Source of the DNA: Bradyrhizobium nanningense
Lineage (GTDB): Bacteria > Pseudomonadota > Alphaproteobacteria > Rhizobiales > Xanthobacteraceae
DNA: 64,000 bases
NCBI RefSeq assembly: GCF_004114535.1
Contig: NZ_LBJC01000016.1
Location: forward strand, 110,191-174,190
Reading direction: 5' to 3'
Shown piece after piece: positions 38,903 to 47,487 of this stretch. Numbering within the stretch: position 1 is the first letter of the stretch; each line of letters begins with the position of its first letter. The notes under the pieces were generated by a model. That model saw nothing but the letters and a program-made list of their open reading frames with translations, made no database searches and was not told the origin of the DNA. The position numbers were made by a program, and so were the translations under genes.

Positions 38903-39790
38903 ATGATCTCGGAGGTGTTCATTACTTGTGCGGTCACGGGGGGCGGGAGCGCTCCCAAAAGTCCGCATGTGCCGGTAACCCCGGACCAGATCGCCGATTC
39001 GGCGATCGAGGCGGCGCGGGCGGGAGCGGCAGTGGTGCACATCCACGTGCGCAACCCTGAAACCCGGCGTGGCTCGCGGGATCTGGCTCTCTTTCGGACT
39101 GTTGTACAGCGCATTCGGAAGTCCGATGTGAATCCGGTTATAAACCTAACTGGGGGGTCAGGCGGCGATCTCGTGCTCGGCGGGCCTGACGCGCCCTTGC
39201 CGCTCGATCCTGCGACAGACGCCACAGGCGCGCTTGAGCGACTGTTGCATGTAGAAGAATTGCGTCCGGAGATCTGCACGTTGGATTGCGGGTCTATGAA
39301 CTTCGGCGCCGGTGAGACTGTCATGGTCAACACTTATCCGATGCTGCGCAAGATGGCCGCGCGATTGAAGGAGCTCGGGGTCCGTCCTGAGCTTGAGGTA
39401 TTTGATACTGGTCACCTAGTGGCGGTACACGATTTGATCAAAGAAGGGCTCATCGACGATCCGCCCTTGATCCAACTATGCATGGGGATTCCCTATGGTG
39501 CGCCGGGTGATTTGACTACGCTAATGGCCTTGGTGCATCGACTCCCGCCCCGCGCTATTTACTCTGTTTTCTCGATTGGACGAATGCAGCTTCCGTACGC
39601 AGCGTTGGCCCCGTTGGCCGGCGCGAACGTACGGGTGGGGCTGGAGGACAACTTGTACCTATCCCATGGCCGGTACGCGACCAATGCCGAACTCGTGCAG
39701 CGGGCGACCGAGGTCCTTGAGAGAATTGGAGTCCGCGTGATAGGCCCGGATGAGGTGCGCGAGAAGCTCGCCCTCAAATCCCAAGTATGA
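38903..39790 (+). CDS. DUF849 beta-keto acid cleavage enzyme (BKACE), copy 2
   Basis: 295 residues from ATG 38903, with AGGAGGAG upstream. The metal-binding HIH is H46/H48 (AVVHIHVRNP), the early loop is 'CAVTGGGSA' and the C-terminal motif is VRVGLEDNLYLS. It is clearly divergent from copy 1 (3197-4078), so the two probably act on different beta-keto acids or were acquired separately. Residues PNKSPHVPVTP-like at 18-27 and 'CTLDCGSMNFG' follow the pattern of 3-dehydrocarnitine cleavage enzymes, but I cannot prove that specificity. Confidence 0.88.
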   Translation: MISEVFITCAVTGGGSAPKSPHVPVTPDQIADSAIEAARAGAAVVHIHVRNPETRRGSRDLALFRTVVQRIRKSDVNPVINLTGGSGGDLVLGGPDAPLPLDPATDATGALERLLHVEELRPEICTLDCGSMNFGAGETVMVNTYPMLRKMAARLKELGVRPELEVFDTGHLVAVHDLIKEGLIDDPPLIQLCMGIPYGAPGDLTTLMALVHRLPPRAIYSVFSIGRMQLPYAALAPLAGANVRVGLEDNLYLSHGRYATNAELVQRATEVLERIGVRVIGPDEVREKLALKSQV

Positions 39791-40403
39791 CGTCGGAACT
39801 GAAAAGGTTCTACTGACCGTCAGGTTGCTTGCGTGCAATAATCGGCGGAGGGTGGGCGGCTCCTTTATCCTCAATCAGGTGACGCTCAGCTGCCTGTCTC
39901 TGAGGTACGCAAGCTGGCCAGCGAGCGCTGGCGTACCCGACGGCCGGCGCAGGCCCCGTTAGCGGCGGAGGGATGACAAAACCTGGTAAACTCGGTCTAA
40001 AAGTGCTGCGCGGCGTCGGCCGTGAGCCGATCCCAACGCGAGCCTTGCGCCAACGACTAAAGCGATTGTGGGCCGGTCGTGTAGCCACCATATCACTTGG
40101 GCCGCAGCTGCCCCGCGCAAAAGATGCCGCCGATCAAAGGGACTATTGGTCGCCGCCTGCATTCGGCAACGGCGGCTCTGAAACATTGAACAGAAAACCT
40201 AGCACGTTGCCGGTCCCACCAGCAAAACGGGTCGGCCACAGGATCTCATTCGCCGCAGCTCCTTTTCACATCCAATCAGCCAGCATCCTAAGCTGACGCG
40301 AAGCAGAACCTGATGTTGCGGAACCGTGCTACAGGTGCCTCCCTGGGCGGGTGTCGAGCGGGCAGCCGTCGAGATCGCAAGTACGTAGTCGATTTAGACA
40401 ACC
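39791..40403. other. Spacer between convergent genes
   Basis: 613 bases between the DUF849 gene and the minus-strand thioesterase. A plus-strand frame from 39973 (KVLRGVGREPIPTRALRQRL) looks protein-like and may be a remnant of a mobile-element gene, but I cannot name it. Confidence 0.35.
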
Positions 40404-40859
40404 TCAGCTGCGAAATGGTCGTCGGCTAATGGACAATTGCGGATGGGCATCAGCCGGAGGGCTACCCCACGCCGCGAAGTAACTGCTTACCGGGCCGGTG
40501 AACAGGGCAACCCTCCGGCTCGCGGGGTCGAAGCAGAGGTTAAGTGTCTCGACAGTGCAAGCGAGGTCGCCGGCGCTTTCGATGCGATGAAGAAGATGAA
40601 ACCGCTTCGTATCCGAGGCAATCAGAGTTGTATGAATATGAACCGATGCTCCCAAGCGCAGTTCGCGAATGTAGCGAACGTGGGTCTCGGTCATGACGAA
40701 CTGAAGGTCCGGCCCAGGCCCAAAATCATGCTTCGCGCGGCGCCAGACTTCGATGCTCGCAAAATCGGCAATGCGCTGATAGGCCAAGAAATTGACATGA
40801 TCAAGCTTGTCCAACCAGTCCCTATCGACGACGCCTTCCCAGGTCTTAATCCAGGCCAT
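40404..40859 (-). CDS. Hotdog-fold acyl-CoA thioesterase, copy 2
   Basis: 151 residues, minus strand, start ATG 40859 with GAGGAG nine bases upstream; a further in-frame start at 40892 lacks such a site. The active-site region is DWLDKLDHVNFLAY (14-27), the 4HBT-type equivalent of D-x-x-GHMN with a variant sequence. The central strand 'ETHVRYIRELRLGASVHIHT' is typical of CdhB-like betainyl-CoA thioesterases. It is convergent with the DUF849 gene rather than in one operon. It is only distantly similar to the thioesterase at 2653-3126. Confidence 0.78.
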   Translation of the reverse strand: MAWIKTWEGVVDRDWLDKLDHVNFLAYQRIADFASIEVWRRAKHDFGPGPDLQFVMTETHVRYIRELRLGASVHIHTTLIASDTKRFHLLHRIESAGDLACTVETLNLCFDPASRRVALFTGPVSSYFAAWGSPPADAHPQLSISRRPFRS

Positions 40860-42154
40860 GTTTTTATCTCCTCGAACTTTGCTCTGATTCAAAGTTGCCC
40901 TGATTTGCGAGTAACGCAGAGCAGATCCCCACGCTGCCTCTATTGCGCGGTGCTATCAGCTCTGCCTGGCCATTCGTTCGGATCCCTTCGGCAGCCTCGT
41001 CGATATAGATTCCGCATCCTGGTCATCCTCACTCGCTAGTCAGATGCCCTATTGTTTAGCGGCACCAGCCCAGTCGGCCACGACGGCTTCCGAGAAGTTT
41101 AGTAGTGCGCCGCCGGTTCAATTTCGAACTGAAACTTCCAGGAGCACGTGCACCCGCTTGCTATCAGCGAAGCTTAGCCTCAGCTCAGCTCTTGTTTTCT
41201 CTAATCCAGCCGCTAACTCAGCCAAAATCCTGCTGGCAATGTCCGAATGAAGAGCTTTTGTGCCAAACGCGCTGATCTCGGCGAATCAAATAGGGCTCAA
41301 ACCGCAATCTGAACTCGATCTCTCAAAATGAAATCGTCGCTCGACCATATTCCCGAAACAGCGGACGCTATTGGCGTGATGAACAAATTCGTCAGGTCGC
41401 GTCTTAGGAAGGCTTAGCCGTGTTCCTATGCAGAATGGCGATCACGCGCACTCAGCAGTATATCGAGGTGTGGCAATCGCCTCTTGCCAGCCGAGAACCA
41501 ACTCCCGGTGAAAACAAGCTGTGAGAGCGCTCTAATCTTCGATTTTGGAATCGCACGCCAAGAACGACTACCACGATCAGTTTGGGAAACGGCGGTCCTC
41601 TAAACGCGCAGCCTGGCCAAATTGGAGGCAATAACTCAGGCTGCCAGGACGTACCCCGCAAATGTAATGGCGTATCTGTCGGACTGACGAGCGTCGCTTT
41701 CAAAAACTTGACTTAGCCGCGTCAAGACTCGGCCATCGGCTTTCATTCGAACTTTCGAAGTCGATCTGAGATTGAGGAGGAGTTAGTTCGGCTGCCGGAC
41801 TGATGTCCTGCTCGACAGCGCGTCTCGCGAGGTAACGTGGTTCCTTCGAGAGCGGTCCGTACCCAGATCGTGCGCGGCGATATCGACGTGCGCGCAACTT
41901 CAAGAGGCGAGTGGGCGCAGTTCAGCGGATGCGGGTTGGCCGCAGCGCATAAAAATGATGTCCGCCGCGATACGGTCGCAGGAAATTCCTAGGTCTTGAG
42001 CGTAACGCGCTGATTTTCCGCAGATTCGGGGTGAACATTGATTAAAATCCACGGGAGGGAAGGCGTAGTTTCTTCCTGCGGGTTTAACGCCAAATGGCGG
42101 AGCTAGCACGCGCCGATAAGGAAAAAAGACGATCCTCAGAAGATCGCGCGGTTG
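40860..42154. other. Intergenic region of 1.3 kb
   Basis: No gene is supported. Several frames of 60-80 codons occur on the minus strand but lack family features and ribosome-binding sites. Promoters of the divergent thioesterase and permease genes should lie at its ends. Confidence 0.45.
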
Positions 42155-43066
42155 ATGTCAAAGGCCGGGTGGGAGACAATTTGCGTGTCAAGTGTATCAA
42201 TCGGAAAACTAGCCGCCGGTGAGCAGGATCACGTCGTGGAGGACATCTCTCGATTAGAGCACGTGCGACGCAAGCATGTAGGGCGGTATCTCAGTGCTGT
42301 CGCGGTCGTGGCGCTAGCCACTTGGATTGTGCTGGCCTTTGTGCACGGTCAGATCGACTGGGCAGTTGTTGGTCGTTACCTTACGGCGCGCACCATCATT
42401 CTCGGCCTGGGCAACACTGTTCTGATGGCCGCCTTGGCGATGCTGCTAGGAATTCTGATTGGAGTGACGGTTGCGATCATGCGCCTTTCCGCCAATCCTG
42501 TGGTCAACTGGGCGGCGGCCGGCTACGTCTGGTTCTTTCGCGGCACGCCGTTGTTACTGCAGTTGCTGCTGTGGTTCAATCTTGCGCTGGTCTTTCCCAA
42601 GCTCGGCATTCCGGGGCTCTTCGAGCTGCGTACGGTAGACGTGATGACGCCGTTCGTTGCAGCGTTTCTCGGATTAGGCATCAATCAGGGAGCCTATACA
42701 TCGGAGGTGGTGCGCGCCGGACTACTATCTGTCGATCAAGGACAGTATGAGGCGGCGAGCGCAATCGGAATGCCCCGTCTTCAGGCGCTGCGTCGAATCA
42801 TCCTTCCGCAAGCGATGCGCGTCATTGTGCCCCCAATTGGCAACGAGCTCATCGGCATGGTCAAGCTGACATCACTCGCGAGCGTGATCCAGTTTTCGGA
42901 GATTGTTCACAACGCAGAGAACATCTATTACGTGAACAATTACGTGATCGAATTGCTGATCGTCGCTGCATTCTGGTATCTGATCGTGGTTACCGTGCTT
43001 ACGTTCCTGCAAACGCGATTAGAGCGGCATTACGCACGCGGCGCCCGCGCCACGAAACAACGCTAG
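42155..43066 (+). CDS. Amino-acid ABC transporter permease (HisM/GlnP type)
   Basis: Start taken at ATG 42155 (303 residues). GTG 42185 is better placed behind GGGTGGGAG and would remove ten residues. Residues before about 45 are cytoplasmic, and membrane segments follow at roughly 46-66, 85-110, 120-150, 175-195, 225-245 and 270-290. The conserved permease loop is [20 protein letters not shown] with [16 protein letters not shown], characteristic of the polar-amino-acid uptake family. The ATPase starts 14 bases downstream. Only one permease is present, so it probably works as a homodimer. The matching binding protein (45307-45901) is broken. Confidence 0.9.
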   Translation: MSKAGWETICVSSVSIGKLAAGEQDHVVEDISRLEHVRRKHVGRYLSAVAVVALATWIVLAFVHGQIDWAVVGRYLTARTIILGLGNTVLMAALAMLLGILIGVTVAIMRLSANPVVNWAAAGYVWFFRGTPLLLQLLLWFNLALVFPKLGIPGLFELRTVDVMTPFVAAFLGLGINQGAYTSEVVRAGLLSVDQGQYEAASAIGMPRLQALRRIILPQAMRVIVPPIGNELIGMVKLTSLASVIQFSEIVHNAENIYYVNNYVIELLIVAAFWYLIVVTVLTFLQTRLERHYARGARATKQR

Positions 43067-43079
43067 CCTGGAAGAACAC

Positions 43080-43844
43080 ATGAATCCCATCGTTAAAGCC
43101 AGCGGCGTGCGCAAGTCCTACGGTGCATTCGAAGCGCTCAAGGGGGTCGACCTTGAAGTAGATCGTGGCGAAGTGCTCTGCATAATCGGTCCATCGGGCT
43201 CGGGAAAGAGCACCTTGCTCCGGTGCATGAATCAGTTGGAAGTTGTTGATAGCGGCGCACTCTGGGTGAACGGCGAATTGGTCGGTTACCGTCGGGTCGG
43301 ACAGAAGCTGTATGAACTTTCAGAGCGTGATATCGCGCGGCAACGCCTCGCAACGGGAATGGTGTTCCAGCGTTTCAATCTCTTCCCCCATAAGACGGCA
43401 CTTCATAACGTCACCGAAGGTCCGGTTCAGGTACTCAAACAGGAGCGCAAGCGGGCCGAGGTCGCCGCCCGTGAGTTGCTCGCGCGGGTCGGGCTGTCCC
43501 ACAAATGCGACGCCTATCCGGTCGAGCTATCAGGTGGTCAGCAGCAGCGCGTGGCAATTGCTCGCGCTCTCGCGATGAAGCCAGCACTGATGCTGTTCGA
43601 CGAGCCTACCTCTGCGCTGGATCCCGAATTGGTCGGCGAAGTGCTTGCCGTGATGCACGATCTCGCGCGGACTGGAATGACAATGATTGTTGTCACTCAC
43701 GAACTCGGTTTTGCGCGGGAAGTGGCAAATCGAGTGATTTTTATGGATCAGGGGCAAGTCATCGAAAGCGGCCCACCGGCCCAGGTCCTCAGCAGTCCCA
43801 CACATGCTCGAACTCTGAATTTTATTTCAGCCGTCCTCAATTGA
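43080..43844 (+). CDS. Amino-acid ABC transporter ATP-binding protein (GlnQ/HisP type)
   Basis: 254 residues from ATG 43080. Walker [10 protein letters not shown] is at 37-45, the Q-loop glutamine is Q97 ([12 protein letters not shown]), the signature LSGGQQQR is at 150-157, Walker B ends with D174-E175 ([14 protein letters not shown]) and the switch histidine is H207 (VVTHELGFA). The length and motifs are normal. It is co-transcribed with the permease immediately upstream and energises uptake of a polar or basic amino acid. The ligand is unknown because the nearby binding protein is a remnant. Confidence 0.93.
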   Translation: MNPIVKASGVRKSYGAFEALKGVDLEVDRGEVLCIIGPSGSGKSTLLRCMNQLEVVDSGALWVNGELVGYRRVGQKLYELSERDIARQRLATGMVFQRFNLFPHKTALHNVTEGPVQVLKQERKRAEVAARELLARVGLSHKCDAYPVELSGGQQQRVAIARALAMKPALMLFDEPTSALDPELVGEVLAVMHDLARTGMTMIVVTHELGFAREVANRVIFMDQGQVIESGPPAQVLSSPTHARTLNFISAVLN

Positions 43845-44131
43845 CGCCGTGCCCGTTAATCGCAAACGCGTAGAATGGAGTTGCTGGGCGATCTGTGCCC
43901 CCTCTTGTGGTAAATGCATTCGGCAGTGATGCATGCATTATGGCCGTCGTCGACGCGGACGCCGGCTGTGATCACGCTGAAGACACGCATTCTCTCCACA
44001 TAGCGCCGGGAATAGTACACCGAAGTCGAGGCTATGCAGTCCGAGCCAACTGCGAGGTCTCTAGGGAGTGGCTGCTTTCTAGCTTTCATTGCGCAATGGG
44101 GCCAGCTCTCGACAGGAATAATGGAGATTCA

Positions 44132-45094
44132 ATGCTCAAGATCCCGGATGTCGAACTTTCCCTGCAGGCCCTCCGTGTACCAGTGTTTGCCGCCCCCATG
44201 TTCTTGATCTCCGGGCCTGAACTTCTCTTGGCCTGCTGTAAGGCCGGCATTGTGGGCTCTCTTCCAGCCCCGAATGCTAGAAATGGCGCGGAACTTGAGG
44301 AAATGCTGGAGATCATCAAATCGGGCTTGAGCGATCGGCCTGAGGCGCCTTGGGCACTGAATCTGGTTATGCATTCGACTAACAAGCGGCTACCGGATGA
44401 CCTTAAATTGGTAGAGGCGTTTAGACCTCCGATCGTCATCACGGCCTTAGGCGCTCCTAGGCCGGCGGTCGAAGTCGCGCATTCCTACGGAGGGCTAGTT
44501 TTCGCAGACGTCAATTCCGTCGCTTACGCTCGGAAGGCCGTCGCGGCGGGCGTGGATGGCCTCGTGCTCGTGTGTGCGGGAGCAGGCGGGCATACCGGTG
44601 ATCTTTGCAACAACGTCTTTTTCGAGGAAGTCCGGAGCTTCTTCTCGGGATATGTCGCGCTGGCCGGCGGAATCTCGAGTGGCCGGGCTGTGTTGGCGTC
44701 GAGAGCGCTGGGGGCTGATTTCGCATACGTCGGCACCGCCTTCATGGCTGCATCGGAAAGTAGGGCCGATCCGGCCCACCAGCGGATGCTGCTTACGAGT
44801 TCATGCGAAGACCTGATCATCACGCGCGCCTTCACAGGTGCTCGAGCCAACATGCTGGTCCCGAGTATTGTGGCGCAAGGGCTTGATCTGGAAACTGTGG
44901 CGAGCAGCAGCGCGAAGATGAACTTCACTGGTCTGGAAGGGGCCGAGGTCAAGCCGTGGAAGGGCATATGGTCAGCCGGCCAGGGCGTGGGCAGGATCCG
45001 TGAGATCGAGCCTGTTTCCGGCATAGTCGACAGGCTCGACCGCGAATATCGGGCCGCACTCAGCGAGCTCGAACGTTATCGTGTTGTGATGTAA
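44132..45094 (+). CDS. Nitronate monooxygenase family FMN enzyme
   Basis: 320 residues from ATG 44132 with GGAG seven bases upstream; the frame is open further upstream, but that part lacks family similarity. TIM-barrel features are 'VPVFAAPMFLISGPELLLAC' (16-35), ALNLVMHSTNKR (75-86), VCAGAGGHTGD (147-157) and ALAGGISSG. The histidine in the GGHTG loop is the active-site base position of the class. These enzymes oxidise alkyl nitronates, but some act as enoyl reductases or dioxygenases. It follows the ABC transporter genes after 290 bases and may share their role. Confidence 0.85.
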   Translation: MLKIPDVELSLQALRVPVFAAPMFLISGPELLLACCKAGIVGSLPAPNARNGAELEEMLEIIKSGLSDRPEAPWALNLVMHSTNKRLPDDLKLVEAFRPPIVITALGAPRPAVEVAHSYGGLVFADVNSVAYARKAVAAGVDGLVLVCAGAGGHTGDLCNNVFFEEVRSFFSGYVALAGGISSGRAVLASRALGADFAYVGTAFMAASESRADPAHQRMLLTSSCEDLIITRAFTGARANMLVPSIVAQGLDLETVASSSAKMNFTGLEGAEVKPWKGIWSAGQGVGRIREIEPVSGIVDRLDREYRAALSELERYRVVM

Positions 45095-45306
45095 TCGGGC
45101 GCTTTCCAATCCAATCAGTGCCGAGCTCTTGGAGGTGGTCGAGCTCTATTGTTCTCGCGGAGTAGATAGGGTCGATTTCGATAAGGTTCGCAGATCGGAT
45201 GCTGATGCGGACGGCAAAAGAGTCCCGTCCCAGCAGAAACGCCTCCAAAGGTTCGGTATTTTCTCTACTCCGCTCGATCTCATTGCAGCGACCGAACACC
45301 CAGCAA

Positions 45307-45901
45307 TCAGGGCTCGCCATTGATCATTGGCTTCTCGATTGAAGCATCATCAGGCAGGCCCCACTTATGTAGCAATTGACCATAGGTGCCATCAGCAATC
45401 AGTGCGCCAAGTGCATGCTTAAGCTGTCCTCCGAACTGGGGATCATCCTTTGAGAAAGCCATACCGGTCAGCAGCTTGATCACAGGTTTGCCGATGACCG
45501 CGAACTGGTCTCCCTCAAACTTGTTTTGATACAGACACGTAGGGTTGATATACGTAATCGATAAAGTTCACGCTGGCACGGCGTTCGGGCGTATCGCCAA
45601 TTGCACTCGAAAGGATGTCCGTGCGCTTTGTCTTGAGCGGGGCGAAGCTGATTATCTGGGCGAAGCTCGATTGGGTCCAGTTGACTTGCGCGCCCATCTT
45701 CGAAGCGATCCCGTTTAGAATATCAATGTCGAAACCAACGAGATTTCCCGAAGCATCGGCGAATTCGAACGGCGGAAATACAGTTACCGCCATTGCATTG
45801 ATATCCTTTCTTGCTCCTTCCGGGTCCGCGCGCGCGTTAACCAGGCTAAGTGCGACAGCTAGCGTGGTCGCTGTAAGACGAAGCGCAAACCTTGCAGACA
45901 T
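45307..45901 (-). pseudogene. Amino-acid ABC transporter binding protein with internal deletion
   Basis: Minus-strand start at 45901 (MSARFALRLTATTLAVALSL, a signal peptide ending ARA). The N-terminal lobe continues with VTVFPPFEFADASGNLVGFD and SFAQIISFAPLKTKRTDILS up to FIDYVYQPYV. The C-terminal lobe reappears in another frame at about 45530 with YQNKFEGDQFAVIGKPVIKL and ADGTYGQLLHKWGLP, stopping at 45307. Compared with SBP_bac_3 proteins about 70 residues in the middle are missing. It is convergent with the permease-ATPase pair, whose partner it probably was. Confidence 0.83.
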
Positions 45902-46648
45902 CTATCATCCTTTCATGTGTTTTCATTTGAGGACGCAGCGCAATGCAGCGGGAAAATAGCGTCACGACATCACTAGCCAAAGCAAACACTAGGTCGTTCA
46001 GAGTCAAATGCTCGGCGTAGGGGCAAGATCACGATATGGAAGTTAACTGGCGCAACCACCGCCATCCGATTCCGTATAGGGAAGCCGCAGTTCGAGCTGG
46101 GTTGCGATCCCGCCTCGTTTGGCCGCTTGACGGGGAGCTGAACTAGACCTGCCATAGCACTGGTCGTGACGCCTGGTGACATGCGCCTAAGCTCTAGCGA
46201 CAGCAAGCAAGCCAAGCTTAGACGAGCTAGGTGCGGCTGCGTCGCGCCAGGCGTGATTCCATCGCGGCTGGTGCTCTGCAATTCCATTCGGAGCTCCAAA
46301 AATAGTCAACTAATTATGGTGGCGCTTGAGCGCTGAATTTCCTCATTTCTAAATGGTGTGTGCCGAATTCTGGTGGCCGATCCCGGCTTTGCGAAGTTTT
46401 TATGCAAGATCCGCGACCTGCCGCGTCGAGCGTTTCTCTCCGCGAGCCGTTTTCGATGGAGTCCCGACCGCCGCTCAAATAGTGATACAAGAGTTTAATC
46501 TTGACACGCGTTGCTTGCCGAATCTACGCTTGCCCTGTTCGGAACAACCGAGTGTGATTCATGGCGAACTCAGTGCTGAGCAGAGACGGAAACAAGCCGT
46601 ACGCCTGGACTAGGCAATTGCAGGCCAATTGAACGCGGCTTAGCGACG
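45902..46648. other. Intergenic region
   Basis: About 750 bases between divergently transcribed genes. No coding region is supported. Control sites for the Lrp-type regulator are expected here but none was identified. Confidence 0.4.
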
Positions 46649-47142
46649 GTGCTCGATAGAATTGATGCTCATTTGCTTGATCTAGTGCAGCGCAATAACC
46701 GTCTAGCCAGTGAGCAGCTCAGCGCCAAGGTCGGCTTGTCTGCGTCGGGAGTTCAGCGTCGCCTGAAGCGACTGCGACAGAGGGCGTAATAGAAGCCGAC
46801 GTGTCGATCATCCGCCCAGCGGCGGTTGGTCGATACGTAACGGCGTTAGTACTCATTACCCTCGAGCGTGGCCGCGCCGACATTGTCGATCGCTTCAAGC
46901 AGGCAATGCGCAAGACGACAGACGTTATGAGCGCATTCTGCGTTGCGGGCCAAGCCGACTTCGCGCTGCTAGTGACGGCAAATGATATCGAGAGCTATGA
47001 AGACTTCACGCGGCGCCTTATTGGGGAGCACCCCAACATAAAGCGTCTTGAAGCCATGATCGTGATGGATCGGGTGAAAGCGGGCTTCACTTTGCCAATC
47101 GCTTCTGTCGCAAGCGTTGCCTGCTCCCTACGTGGCGCCTGA
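46649..47142 (+). pseudogene. Lrp/AsnC-family transcriptional regulator, single frameshift
   Basis: From GTG 46649 the frame reads an AsnC-type HTH: VLDRIDAHLLDLVQRNNRLA and SAKVGLSASGVQRRLKRLRQ. At about 46786 it runs into two stops. The next frame continues exactly where expected with GVIEADVSIIRPAAVGRYVT and the RAM effector domain to 47142 (VMSAFCVAGQADFALLVTAN). One missing G in an AGGG run explains the break, so the gene is either recently lost or the base is a sequencing error. Intact length would be about 165 residues. Its neighbours are an amino-acid transporter and a keto-acid-type dehydrogenase, normal targets of this family. Confidence 0.82.
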
Positions 47143-47487
47143 CTGGTGGTGTGTTGTGTTGTTGTCGCCATTTCGAGGTTGTGCCCCTGGCCGGTTGCAG
47201 GTGCTGTTTACGACGGGGTCTAACGACGCCGGCGGCGAATACGCTCTCAACGACTGTTCAGATCGTCGTTAGTTCGCGAAAACTGCATCGACTAAAGAGA
47301 ACTGAGCTTTTTGAACTCGTTGGCAACAGCATCTTCTTTGTCACGCGGACCGGGAGGGGACTCGGGGCGCGGCCGAAACGAACGTGTCGGCACGAGGCGT
47401 ATCAAATGATGATACCATCATAATAACTTGACACAACGTGGGCAGACGACACAGTAGCCGCAGCGAGAATAAAAATGGCGAGCTTCC
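47143..47487. other. Leader region of the fused E1 dehydrogenase
   Basis: 345 bases without a gene. A small palindrome (ATGATG-ATAC-CATCAT at 47407-47422) lies just before a TTGACA hexamer at 47429-47434, whose -10 partner is poor. Together they could be an operator and promoter for the downstream gene, for example under the IclR-type regulator encoded at 49543. Confidence 0.35.

Noticed and set aside
39973..40296. 107-codon plus-strand frame (KVLRGVGREPIPTRALRQRL)
   Set aside because: Protein-like start, but the second half is low-quality and no family could be named.
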